Assembly: GCF_004791025.1 (NCBI RefSeq)
Contig: NZ_SRUO01000010.1
Location: 161,498 to 225,497, forward strand
Direction: 5' to 3'
Length of the DNA: 64,000 nucleotides
Origin: Mesorhizobium sp. M4B.F.Ca.ET.203.01.1.1
Lineage (GTDB): Bacteria; Pseudomonadota; Alphaproteobacteria; Rhizobiales; Rhizobiaceae
The notes beneath the pieces were generated by a model that worked only from the letters and a program-made list of their open reading frames with translations, searched no databases and had not been told where the DNA came from. Positions 55,916 through 64,000 of the stretch are shown in pieces. How positions within the stretch are numbered: position 1 is the first letter of the stretch; the number at the start of each line of letters is the position of its first letter. The position numbers and the translations under genes were made by a program.

Positions 55916-56383
55916 ATGTCACTTTCGCGATTTGTTGAGAAGTGGACTACCCCTAGCTATCCCCCTGCGTCAGTCTTAGAGGGGGATTTGAGTGCCGCTG
56001 AGCAGCAGCTAGGCGTCCGCTTTCCCGAAGACTATCGACAAGCAGTACTCGACGTGGGATTGCCTCGGCCGACAATCGCGCTTTTGAACGCGATCGTCGT
56101 GCGTGGGCTGGATCTGCATGATCTCAGCAACTTCTATTCTCCGAAGGAGATAGTAGAGGAAACGCTTGGCTGGCGCGAGATCGGGATGCCTGATCGGCTT
56201 ATCGCTATCGCCAGCGACGGGTCCGGAAACAAGTTCTGCTTCAATGCGGACCAGCTTGGCGTTGACAGCGCCGACAGGCGGGGAATTTGGTTCTTCGATC
56301 ACGATTTTGGAACCGTCGATCAGGTTGCGCCAAGTTTCCATGCCTGGATTGACGCCTTTTGCGACGTCGAGCCATGCCACTAG
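55916..56383 (+). CDS. SMI1/KNR4 (SUKH) family protein, orphan
   Basis: A 155-residue SUKH-fold protein. LEGDLSAAEQQLGVRFPEDYRQAVLDVGLPRP (about 22-53) is the family N-terminal signature, and LIAIASDGSGNKFCFNAD with WFFDHDF are the later strands. Many such proteins are immunity factors for contact-dependent or polymorphic toxins. No toxin gene adjoins it here. The base composition is lower in GC than that of its neighbours, suggesting acquisition. ATG at 55916 is chosen; the open frame extends back to 55844 without clear homology. Confidence 0.8.
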   Translation: MSLSRFVEKWTTPSYPPASVLEGDLSAAEQQLGVRFPEDYRQAVLDVGLPRPTIALLNAIVVRGLDLHDLSNFYSPKEIVEETLGWREIGMPDRLIAIASDGSGNKFCFNADQLGVDSADRRGIWFFDHDFGTVDQVAPSFHAWIDAFCDVEPCH

Positions 56384-56478
56384 AAAGCGAGCTGAGATCC
56401 CAACCGGTCTGTTGCCATGGTTCAACTCGCGTCAAATGTGGCTGTGGCTGCGCGCCTATGAGTCTACGGCCTAGCTAG

Positions 56479-57783
56479 CTAAAGGTACTGCGCGACCTTC
56501 TTGCCGACGGTCAGGAAGCGCAGCGGGTCGACCGCATCGCCATTGTGGCGCACTTCGTAGTGGAGATGCGGGCCGGTCGAACGGCCGCTGCTGCCGGTCT
56601 TGCCGATAATATCGCCGGCCGCGAGCTTCTGGCCGACCGTCACGTCGATCTCGCTCAAGTGCCCGTAGCGCGTGGCGAAGCCATTGCCGTGGTCGACCTC
56701 GACCATGCGGCCATAGCCGCCGTTCCAGCCCGCCTTGGTGACGACGCCGGGCGCTGTGACCTTGGCGGGCATGCCCATTGGCGCCCTGAAATCCATGCCC
56801 GAATGCAAGGCCGCGGTGCCGAGGATCGGGTCGGTGCGCACGCCGAACGGGCTGGTGACCGAATGACCGGGGGCGGGGTTGGCGAGCGGCAGCCGCCGCG
56901 CTTCCTTCTTCAAATGGTCGAGCGCATCCAGCGCCTCGTCCAGTTCCTTGACCTTGCTGTCGAACATCGTCGATGCGTTGAGCGGGATCAGCGGGCCGCC
57001 GACATCGCTGTCCTTGCCGAAATCGCTGTCGACCGGCAGGCCGGCGGCCGCGAGCGCCTGGGTGATGGCGTCGGCGTTCTTGTAGGCATTGTCGGCGAGC
57101 GTGGTGACGCGGGTGAGCTGCTCGCTCTCGATTGCCTTGAGCGACTGGTTGATCGACACGAACAGCCTGTCGGCGCGGTCGGCGGCCGAATCGCTGGGCA
57201 GCGGATCGGAGCGTGTCGACCACAATGAGAACGGTCTTGTGTCGCCGGCACCGAGGCTGGCGATCGAATAGGCTGACTGGGCGCCGATCACCTCGGCGCG
57301 CTCATCCGGCTTGGCCGCCGCGGCGCCATCGGCGGCGGACGCGGCCCCGACTTCGCTTTCAGCGCGCTCCAGGATCGGGCCAAGGCGGCCGTGACGCTGG
57401 CTGAGCTGGGTCTGGCGCTCCAGAAGCTCGCTCACCTTGGTTTCCATCAGCTGCTGGTCGAGGAGCTGGCGGCTGGTGATGCGGTCGACCTGGGCGCGAA
57501 GCGCCGATATGCGGTCCTCGTAGGCCTGCTGCATGCGCGCCTGCCGGGCCGTCGTCGCTCCGATCAGGTCGTCGCGCAGCACCAGGTAGGAGGTGGCGAG
57601 CAGGTAGCCGATGACGACAGCCGCCAGCGCCGAGCCGAGAAAGGCGGCAAGCCAGGGGCGGATGGTGAAATGCCTGATTTCATTGCCCCGGGCGATGATG
57701 ACCGTATGGGGCTCCTTGCGTTTACCGAAGACCGCAGACTGACCGGTTGGGTTCACGGGACCAAGCTTTCGTTGTGACGCCAC
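56479..57783 (-). CDS. Membrane-anchored M23 peptidase (LytM/EnvC-like)
   Basis: A 434-residue protein with one membrane helix (about 45-66), a periplasmic coiled coil (about 75-135) and a C-terminal LytM/peptidase_M23 domain. The zinc ligands are visible as HSGMDF (H and D, about 328-333) and HLHYE (about 406-410), so it should be an active endopeptidase for peptidoglycan cross-links rather than a degenerate activator. It starts with GTG. It is likely involved in cell-wall remodelling or division. Confidence 0.92.
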   Translation of the reverse strand: MASQRKLGPVNPTGQSAVFGKRKEPHTVIIARGNEIRHFTIRPWLAAFLGSALAAVVIGYLLATSYLVLRDDLIGATTARQARMQQAYEDRISALRAQVDRITSRQLLDQQLMETKVSELLERQTQLSQRHGRLGPILERAESEVGAASAADGAAAAKPDERAEVIGAQSAYSIASLGAGDTRPFSLWSTRSDPLPSDSAADRADRLFVSINQSLKAIESEQLTRVTTLADNAYKNADAITQALAAAGLPVDSDFGKDSDVGGPLIPLNASTMFDSKVKELDEALDALDHLKKEARRLPLANPAPGHSVTSPFGVRTDPILGTAALHSGMDFRAPMGMPAKVTAPGVVTKAGWNGGYGRMVEVDHGNGFATRYGHLSEIDVTVGQKLAAGDIIGKTGSSGRSTGPHLHYEVRHNGDAVDPLRFLTVGKKVAQYL

Positions 57784-57897
57784 GAAGAGCCTGATTACAC
57801 ATTATTAGGGTTAATAAAGCTTTGCCGGGCCGAATGCGCCGGTAACCAATGCTCGCAGAGCGGGTATCGGGTTGCGGCGAAGACCGTCGAGCATGCC

Positions 57898-58365
57898 TCA
57901 GAGCGCGCGCACCGCCTCCAGCACCTCTTCGGCGTGACCCTTGACGCGGACCTGCCGCCAGATTCTGGCGATGCGCCCGTCCTCGCCGATCAGGAAAGTC
58001 GCGCGCTCGACGCCCATATATTTGCGACCATACATCGTCTTCTCGACCCACAGACGGTAGGCCTCGATCACCTTGCGCTCCTCATCGGCCACCAGATCGA
58101 CGGTAAGGTCATATTTCTGCTTGAATTTGTCGTGCTTCTTGGTGCTGTCGGGGGACAGCCCTATGACCACGGCGCCGGCCTTCTCGAAGTCCGGCTTCAA
58201 TTGCGAAAAGCTGATCGCCTCATTGGTGCAGCTCGTGGTGTCGTCCTGCGGATAGAAGTAAAGTACAACAGGCTTTCCCAGCAATGCGGCGAGGCTGAGC
58301 GACCCGCCACCGTCGCGCGGAAGATCGAATTGCGGCGCAAGATCGCCCACGTCGAGATCGGCCAT
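57898..58365 (-). CDS. bcp: Peroxiredoxin, Bcp/PrxQ family
   Basis: A 155-residue thiol peroxidase that reduces hydroperoxides. The peroxidatic cysteine is in YPQDDTTSCTNEAISF (about residue 46). The resolving cysteine that lies five residues later in E. coli-type Bcp is isoleucine here, so it should act as a 1-Cys enzyme or use another resolving thiol. The TFLIGEDGRIARIWR segment is conserved. It is divergent from the large AsmA-like gene. Confidence 0.93.
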   Translation of the reverse strand: MADLDVGDLAPQFDLPRDGGGSLSLAALLGKPVVLYFYPQDDTTSCTNEAISFSQLKPDFEKAGAVVIGLSPDSTKKHDKFKQKYDLTVDLVADEERKVIEAYRLWVEKTMYGRKYMGVERATFLIGEDGRIARIWRQVRVKGHAEEVLEAVRAL

Positions 58366-58410
58366 GTCGGTGCCCTTGTTTGAGGTTACGCGCGAAGCCG
58401 CATCGATATA

Positions 58411-61400
58411 GTGTCAGACGGGGATTCGTCCACGATCGAGTTCGCTACAACGGAAGATTGCGTGGATCAGGAAGAAACGCAGCACGAGAAGATCAGGTTC
58501 AGGCGTGACGAGATCACCGACCTGGCGGCTTTCCCCTCCGCTTGCAAAGTGCCGCCGCTTGGGCGCGCCAGGATCGGTCGTGGCTTTCGCATCCTTGCCC
58601 GCGTGGTCGCCGGGTTCAGCGCTCTGGTGTTGCTGGCCGCTGCCGCGGTCTATGTGCTCGGCACGTCGGGCATCGGCACCGAGCGGCTTCGCGCCGAGGC
58701 GGAAACGGCCATCGAGAAACTGGCCGGCTTCGATGTCGATGTCGCCGTCGGCCCGGCGCGGCTGACGCTCGACGGGTCGAGCTTCATTGCCTTGCAGGTG
58801 AGCGACGTCAGCCTGAAGACCGCCGGCGGCAAGCCGATCGCCGACGCCGGCCGTGTCCGCTTCGGCATCCGGCTGATCCCGCTGCTCTCGGGCGAGGTGC
58901 GCCTGACCAGCGCCCGGATTTCCGATGCGCATTTCATGCTGGCGGCGATGCCATCCACTGGCGGCGACTGGACGGCGTCGCTTCGCAACGCGGATGGCCT
59001 GGTTGATCCGGACAAGGTGGTTGCCGCGGTCTTCGCCAATGTCAACCACGCCCTCGATGCCGTGCGCGAGGATTCGATTCGCCAGGTCGATCTGCGCAAT
59101 GTCGAGTTCGTTCTGTCGGACACCAGTCCGGTCAAGCGGGTCACCGTGGCCAATGCCACTGTCCTGCAGACCGGCCCAGGCAGCATGCAGGCCTCCTACG
59201 ACGCCGATGTCGATGGTCGCGCGCTCACCATCGCCGCCTCCGCCGCCCGCGATACTGCAACCGGGCGGGTCACGGCGCTGGACGCCAACGTCAGTCTCGC
59301 CGCCGACGCTGGAGCAGGGACCGGTGGCAAATTGGGCGCCGTCACCTTGAAATTGACGGGGGTGGAAGGAGCAGCGGAGACGAAGTCGCGTCTGACGGCC
59401 TCGCTGTCGCTGGCAGGCTCCGTGCTCGATCTCGGCTCGCGCGGGCAGCTGCCCGCCGACGTCGACGCCAATGCCACCCTTGTCGCCGGCGCCAACAAGA
59501 TCGATGTCACCCGCCTTCTGCTCAAGACCGGCCGCTCGACCTTCGACTTCGCCGGCTCGATCGGACCAAAGCCGGCAACCGCTGGCGAGCAGCCAGCCTA
59601 TCGCTACGACCTGACCAGCGACGGCTCGAAGCTCTCTCCGTCGGAGTCGCCCGAGCCGGCACTCGATTTCGTGGCCCGCATCGCCGGGGTCTATCAGCCG
59701 AAGAGCAACAAGCTCATCGCCGAGAAGATCGGCGTCCGCTCGGGATCTTCCAGCGAGGTGCTGGGCACGGCCTCGGTCACCTTCATCGACAATGGCCCGC
59801 CGGGCATATCTCTCTCTCTCAACATCCACGACATGCCGGTCTCGCATGTCAAGCAATTGTGGCCCTGGTTCTCCGCCCGCAACGCCCGCCTGTGGGTGCT
59901 GAGCAATCTGTTCGGCGGTCGCGTAGTCGACGCCACCCTGCAGTTCCAGGTCGTGCCGGGGCGGCTCGGCAACGGCGTCCCGCTGTCCGCCGACGAGGTG
60001 TTCGGCCGCTTCCAGGTCGAGGGTTCGCGCTTCGACACGGCCGGCCGCATCCCGCCGATCCGTGACGCGGTGGGCGTCGTTTCCTTCCGCGGCAACGATG
60101 TCGACATCGCGCTGTCGTCGGGCAGCGTCTACATGACCAGCGGCCGCACCGTGGCGGCCAGCAACGGCACGCTGACGGTCAAGCAGGCCAACCACTCGCC
60201 GGTGATCGGCGCGCTCGACATCGACGTCGCCGGCGAGGCGCCGGCGATCGCCGAGCTCGCCTCCTACGAGCCGATCAACGCCATGCGCCATGTCGGCCTG
60301 TCGCCGGAGGATCTCACCGGCACGGTCACAGGCCACGTCAAGGCCGATATTCCGCTGACGTCTGGCGTCGACACTTCGAAGCTCAACTGGCTGGTAACAC
60401 TGGACTATAAGGACCTGTCGCTCGCCAAGCCGTTCGAGGACCAGACCGTGACGGAGGCCGACGGCTCGATCACCGTCGAGCCGAAACAGGCGGTGATCTC
60501 GGCCAAGGCGCGGCTGAACGGCATTCCGGCCGAGCTCGACATCGTCGAGCCGCTTGCCGATGACGGGCCACCGCCCAGTCGCAAGGTCGAGCTCGTGCTC
60601 GACGACAAGACGCGCGCCACCGCCATGCCCGGCCTGTCGCCGCTGCTTTCGGGGACCATCAAGGTGGCGATCGACAAGAGCGACGGCGACGAACAGAACG
60701 TCTCGGCTGATCTCACCAGCGCCAGGCTCGATATCCCCTGGGCTGGCTGGAGCAAGGGCGCGGGCGTCCCCGCCAAGGTCACATTTGCAATGACCAAGTC
60801 CGGCGGCACCACGACGCTCTCCGATTTCGACCTCGACGGAAAGAGTTTCTCCATCGACGGCGACGTCACGCTGGTCAATGGCGCCTTGTCTTCGGCCCGC
60901 TTCAGCAAGGTCGCCCTGAACAGGGGCGACGACGTCGCGGTGACGGTGAAGCGGTCGGGCAAGGGCTATGCCGTCGATGTCAGCGGCGAGGCGCTCGATG
61001 CACGCTCGCTGATCAAGCAGTTCACCTCCGATGTCGACACCGCCACCAAGACCACCGGCACCGACGCGATTTCCGTCGACGCCGATGTCGGTTCGCTGAC
61101 CGGTTTCCATGACGAGGTGCTGTCCAACCTCAAGCTGAACTACAGCGCCGCGGGTTCCCGGGTGAACGGCCTCGAGGTCAGCGCGACGGCGAGCTCCGGC
61201 GCGGCCATTACCATCCGCAACACGACCGCCGACGGCAGGCGGGCGCTCAGCATGAAGTCGGCCGACGCCGGCGCCATACTACGCTTCCTCAATGTCTACG
61301 AGCATATGGAGGGTGGCTCGATCACGCTGTCGATGGCGGGCGCCAGCGACGGGCCGATGAAGGGTCAGGTCGATGCCACCAACTTCTTCGTCGTCAACGA

Positions 61401-61836
61401 GCCGAAGCTCGCCTCGATCGTGTCGACCACGCCGGCCGGCGACACGCGCAGCCTGAACCAGGCGGTCAAGGCCGATATCGATACGTCCAGGGTCAAGTTC
61501 GAGCGCGGCTACGCCGAGATCGACAAGGGGGCCGGCTATCTGAAACTGGCGAACGGGGTGCTGCGCGGCGAGCGCATCGGCACCACTTTCCAAGGCACGC
61601 TCTACGACCAGAACAACAATATGGACATGACCGGCACCTTCATGCCGGTCTATGGGCTGAACCGCATCTTCGGCGAACTGCCGCTGTTCGGCCCGCTGCT
61701 CGGAAACGGCCGGGATCGCGGCCTGATCGGCGTCACTTTCCGGCTGAGAGGCAATGCCAACAAGCCGAGCCTCGACATCAACCCGCTTTCGGTAATCGCT
61801 CCCGGAATATTCAGGTCGATCTTCGAATACCGCTGA
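58411..61836 (+). CDS. Large AsmA-like/DUF3971 envelope protein (YhdP/TamB-type)
   Basis: A 1141-residue protein with one N-terminal membrane helix (about 61-83, FRILARVVAGFSALVLLAAAAVYV) and a very long periplasmic beta-rich part. It has a DUF3971 region in the middle and an AsmA-like C-terminal domain ending GNANKPSLDINPLSVIAPGIFRSIFEYR. Proteins of this group form a beta-groove bridge thought to carry phospholipids between membranes. The start is GTG at 58411. It is divergent from bcp and close to, but convergent with, tyrS (9 bases between stops). The length matches the alphaproteobacterial homologues. Confidence 0.88.
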   Translation: MSDGDSSTIEFATTEDCVDQEETQHEKIRFRRDEITDLAAFPSACKVPPLGRARIGRGFRILARVVAGFSALVLLAAAAVYVLGTSGIGTERLRAEAETAIEKLAGFDVDVAVGPARLTLDGSSFIALQVSDVSLKTAGGKPIADAGRVRFGIRLIPLLSGEVRLTSARISDAHFMLAAMPSTGGDWTASLRNADGLVDPDKVVAAVFANVNHALDAVREDSIRQVDLRNVEFVLSDTSPVKRVTVANATVLQTGPGSMQASYDADVDGRALTIAASAARDTATGRVTALDANVSLAADAGAGTGGKLGAVTLKLTGVEGAAETKSRLTASLSLAGSVLDLGSRGQLPADVDANATLVAGANKIDVTRLLLKTGRSTFDFAGSIGPKPATAGEQPAYRYDLTSDGSKLSPSESPEPALDFVARIAGVYQPKSNKLIAEKIGVRSGSSSEVLGTASVTFIDNGPPGISLSLNIHDMPVSHVKQLWPWFSARNARLWVLSNLFGGRVVDATLQFQVVPGRLGNGVPLSADEVFGRFQVEGSRFDTAGRIPPIRDAVGVVSFRGNDVDIALSSGSVYMTSGRTVAASNGTLTVKQANHSPVIGALDIDVAGEAPAIAELASYEPINAMRHVGLSPEDLTGTVTGHVKADIPLTSGVDTSKLNWLVTLDYKDLSLAKPFEDQTVTEADGSITVEPKQAVISAKARLNGIPAELDIVEPLADDGPPPSRKVELVLDDKTRATAMPGLSPLLSGTIKVAIDKSDGDEQNVSADLTSARLDIPWAGWSKGAGVPAKVTFAMTKSGGTTTLSDFDLDGKSFSIDGDVTLVNGALSSARFSKVALNRGDDVAVTVKRSGKGYAVDVSGEALDARSLIKQFTSDVDTATKTTGTDAISVDADVGSLTGFHDEVLSNLKLNYSAAGSRVNGLEVSATASSGAAITIRNTTADGRRALSMKSADAGAILRFLNVYEHMEGGSITLSMAGASDGPMKGQVDATNFFVVNEPKLASIVSTTPAGDTRSLNQAVKADIDTSRVKFERGYAEIDKGAGYLKLANGVLRGERIGTTFQGTLYDQNNNMDMTGTFMPVYGLNRIFGELPLFGPLLGNGRDRGLIGVTFRLRGNANKPSLDINPLSVIAPGIFRSIFEYR

Positions 61837-61845
61837 GGCGGCCCG

Positions 61846-63099
61846 TCACACCGGCCGGGCCAGGACGTGTTTTTTCTTGCCAACTGAGAGCTTTACGACG
61901 TTTTCCGGACTCAAATCCTGAAGCGTCACAGTCCGGCGGTCGTCCGCGACCAACTGGTCGTTGAGGCGCACGGCGCCGCCCTGGACATGACGCCGCGCCT
62001 CGCCATTGGAGGCGGCGAGCCCGGCGGTGACCAGCAGCGACAGGATGCCGATGCCGGCTTCGAGCGCGGCCTGGCCGACTTCGACGCTGGGCAGTGTGTC
62101 GGCGAGCGCGCCTTCCTCGAAGGTCTTGCGCGCGGTTTCGCTCGCCGTTTCCGCCGCCTCGCGGCCATGCAGCATGGCGGTGATCTCGGTGGCGAGGATC
62201 TTCTTCGCCTCGTTGATCTCCGCGCCGCCGAGCTTTTCGAGCCGCGCGACCTCGTCGAGCGGCAGCGTCGTATAGAGTTTCAGGAAGCGGCCGACATCTG
62301 CGTCCTCGGTGTTGCGCCAATACTGCCAGAACTCGTAAGGCGACAGCATGTCGCCGTCGAGCCAGACCGCGCCCGACGCAGACTTGCCCATCTTGGCGCC
62401 CGACGAGGTGGTGAGCAGCGGCGTGGTCAGCGCGTAAAGCTGCGCGTTCTCCATGCGATGGCCGAGGTCGATGCCGTTGACGATGTTGCCCCACTGGTCC
62501 GAGCCGCCCATCTGCAGGCGGCAGCCGAGACGCTTGTAGAGTTCGACGAAGTCGTATGCCTGCAGGATCATGTAGTTGAATTCGAGGAACGACAGCGACT
62601 GCTCGCGGTCGAGGCGCAGCTTCACGGAATCGAAAGCGAGCATGCGATTGACCGAGAAATGCCGGCCGACGTCGCGCAGGAAGTTGACGTAGTTGATCTC
62701 CATCAACCAGTCGGCATTGTTGATCATGACCGCGTCGCCGGCGCCGCTTCCAAATTTGAGGTAGGGCGCGAAGTTGCGGCGGATGCCGGCCAGATTGTCC
62801 TCGATGTCCTGCGGCGTCAAAAGCTTGCGCGCCTCGTCCTTGAACGAGGGATCGCCGATCATCGAGGTGCCGCCGCCCATCAGCGCGATCGGCCGGTGGC
62901 CGGTCTGCTGCAGCCAGTGCAGCATCATGATCTGGATCAGCGATCCGGCATGCAGGCTCTTCGCCGTCGCGTCGAAGCCGATATAGGCGCTCACCGTCTC
63001 CCTGGCGAAAAGCTGGTCGAGGCCGGCATCATCCGAGGTCTGGTGGATGAAGCCGCGCTCGCTCATCGTGCGCAGGAAGTCGGACTTGAAGGCGGACAT
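61846..63099 (-). CDS. tyrS: Tyrosyl-tRNA synthetase
   Basis: A 417-residue class I synthetase. The HIGH-like motif appears in GFDATAKSLHAGSL (about 38-51) and the KMSKS-like motif in GAKMGKSASGAVW (about 235-247). The C-terminal S4 RNA-binding domain ends with GEARRHVQGGAVRLNDQLV and TVTLQDL. Tyrosine recognition residues lie in NYMILQAYDFVELY and QMGGSDQWGN. It is the housekeeping bacterial TyrS type. Confidence 0.97.
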   Translation of the reverse strand: MSAFKSDFLRTMSERGFIHQTSDDAGLDQLFARETVSAYIGFDATAKSLHAGSLIQIMMLHWLQQTGHRPIALMGGGTSMIGDPSFKDEARKLLTPQDIEDNLAGIRRNFAPYLKFGSGAGDAVMINNADWLMEINYVNFLRDVGRHFSVNRMLAFDSVKLRLDREQSLSFLEFNYMILQAYDFVELYKRLGCRLQMGGSDQWGNIVNGIDLGHRMENAQLYALTTPLLTTSSGAKMGKSASGAVWLDGDMLSPYEFWQYWRNTEDADVGRFLKLYTTLPLDEVARLEKLGGAEINEAKKILATEITAMLHGREAAETASETARKTFEEGALADTLPSVEVGQAALEAGIGILSLLVTAGLAASNGEARRHVQGGAVRLNDQLVADDRRTVTLQDLSPENVVKLSVGKKKHVLARPV

Positions 63100-63340
63100 T
63101 TTTGCTTTCCCGGAGATCGCCCGGCCGCCAGGCCGAGCGTGACATGAAGGCGCGCGTTTAGCATCAGTGGGCGATCAGCAAAAGTGGTTTCCGGTTTTGC
63201 GACTGTTAGCCTCCCACTCCCGCGCCGCGTGCGAGAGATTGGCAGGGCAGGTCGAATTTGCCTCCATCGCCCGTCCACCGAGCGCTGGCGCCGCCCCTCA
63301 CCTGCCTGCCGGCATCCTTGTAACTTGTCCCTTGCCGACT
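63100..63340. other. Region between tyrS and the IS110 element
   Basis: No gene is supported. It includes the tyrS promoter region, a common-looking AAAAGTGGTTTCCGGTTTTGCG motif (about 63180-63201) and, near 63293-63320, a stretch (GCCCCTCACCTGCCTGCCGG) that resembles a repeat frequent in Mesorhizobium intergenic DNA. The left end of the IS element probably falls just after it. Confidence 0.4.
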
Positions 63341-63481
63341 CTGCTATTGCAGCAGGTGCGGTGGCGGACGAGAGACCGGAGCATCTTTGGGCCTTGAAGC
63401 CCGTGGGAGAGCGAGGGTCTTCGTCCGCCGTTCCATCGACCCCGAACAGTCGCCTGGGCCGCAAGCGAAGCCCGATTAGGC
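63341..63481 (+). ncRNA. Candidate bridge RNA of the IS110-family element
   Basis: Three hairpins run in order before the transposase: CTGC-TATT-GCAG (63341-63352); a long stem GGCGGACGA-G-AGACC paired with GGTCTTCGTCCGCC (63363-63377 with 63416-63429, one bulge) enclosing an inner GGGC/GCCC hairpin (63389-63402); and GCCTGGGC paired with GCCC-GATT-AGGC (63452-63481). A structured non-coding RNA upstream of the gene is what the IS110 group uses as guide (bridge) RNA. This is inference from position and fold. Confidence 0.5.
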
Positions 63482-63495
63482 AAGGATGGGATAGG

Positions 63496-64000
63496 ATGGA
63501 AATCGTTGTTGGCATCGACGTTTCGAAGGATCGGCTGGATGTGCATGTTTTGCCGTCCGGTGAAGCGTTTTCGGTTGGTAACGACCATGCCGGGATGGAG
63601 GATCTGGCTCGACGTCTTGCAGCCTTTTCTCCGACGGCAATCGGATTGGAGGCTACGGGAGGCTACGAGCAGCTGGCGGTCGCCACTTTGGCGAGCGCCG
63701 GCCTTTCGGTTGTCGTGGTCAATCCAGCGCAGGTCCGGGCCTTTGCCAACGCGCTCGGCAAGCGGGCCAAGACCGATCCGATCGATGCTGCCGTCATCGC
63801 AGCCTTCATAGCTGCGACCAAGCCGGAACTGCGGCCGCTGCGCGATGCCGAGACCAGGACGTTGGCCGATCTCGTCACGCGCCGGCGTCAGATCGTGCAG
63901 ATGATCGTGGCCGAAGAGAACCGCGCCCGCACGGTCAACGCAAGACAGGCGCAAAAGAGCATCAAGCGCCTGCTCGCCGCGCTCAGGCGTGAGTTGGAAA
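63496..64000 (+). mobile_element. IS110-family transposase, 5' part (runs off the window)
   Basis: An open frame starts at ATG 63496 and continues without stop to the edge (168 codons visible). It begins EIVVGIDVSKDRLDVHVLP, the first aspartate of the RuvC-like DEDD domain, followed by IGLEATGGYEQLAV (E) and KRAKTDPIDAAVIAAFI (the D-x2-D motif). This is the IS110 family N-terminal DEDD catalytic domain. Such enzymes act without terminal inverted repeats. The serine-containing C-terminal domain lies beyond the window. GGATAGG precedes the start. Confidence 0.88.

Noticed and set aside
58414..61110. A nearly 900-codon open frame on the minus strand opposite the AsmA-like gene
   Set aside because: Arginine/histidine/glycine-rich composition and exact mirror of a well-supported gene; it is an antisense shadow caused by high GC codon use.
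63180..63201. AAAAGTGGTTTCCGGTTTT motif as a promoter or repeat
   Set aside because: It looks like a commonly recurring rhizobial intergenic string, but nothing in this window shows its function.

Overview
The window is about 64 kb of GC-rich DNA with dense, short-spaced genes. It looks like a chromosomal segment of a Mesorhizobium-like member of the Hyphomicrobiales (Rhizobiales). The evidence is the gene content (ExoP/Wzz-type polysaccharide genes, a SyrA/ExoX-type small membrane protein, DUF2842 beside the COX15 haem A synthase, a clpP-clpX-lon-hupB block, three ABC-transporter operons) and alphaproteobacterial promoters of the CTTGAC-N17-CTATAT type. The genus is inference; no rRNA gene is present.

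Layout. 0.1-4.8 kb: surface-polysaccharide genes (Wzz/ExoP-like protein with a degenerate ATPase, GNAT/CelD-like protein, polysaccharide deacetylase), closed by a 142-bp palindromic repeat that touches the deacetylase stop codon. 4.9-7.3 kb: leftward ArsR-SRPBCC-VOC-DUF1801 operon. 7.5-18 kb: housekeeping and single genes (DUF2842, COX15, argC, agmatinase, acyltransferase, glycerophosphodiesterase, aldo/keto reductase with divergent LysR, rplM-rpsI, thioesterase, crotonase). 18.2-26 kb: VOC protein, ATPase, CoA-binding protein, metY-cupin, a small AT-rich membrane gene followed by a duplicated cupin 3' end, then P450/solute-binding-like and flavin oxidase genes in divergent orientation. 26.3-31.8 kb: clpP, clpX, lon, hupB with clear terminators.

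31.8-55.8 kb is a catabolic region. It holds (a) an aldo/keto reductase, SIS isomerase and creatininase-family hydrolase; (b) a MalEFG-type sugar importer diverging from its MalK-type ATPase, a FucU mutarotase and a ribokinase-family kinase, with overlapping divergent promoters built around a palindromic operator; (c) a frameshifted secreted-protein gene, a SyrA/ExoX-like gene, tRNA-Asp and tRNA-Val; (d) a ROK-regulated ribose/fructose-type importer with an SDR dehydrogenase; (e) a six-gene operon of FAD-linked oxidase, GntR regulator, VOC protein and NMT1/Tau-type importer with an operator over its -10; and (f) a divergent pair of a metal-ligand-free M24 protein and an M20 amidohydrolase, resembling ectoine or acyl-amino-acid breakdown.

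55.9-64 kb: an orphan SMI1/KNR4-type gene, an M23 peptidase, a Bcp peroxiredoxin without the usual resolving cysteine, a 1141-residue AsmA-like protein, tyrS, and at the right edge the start of an IS110-family element. About 155 bases upstream of its transposase start begins a stretch that folds into three hairpins, a good candidate for a bridge RNA. No CRISPR array, prophage or rRNA operon was seen.
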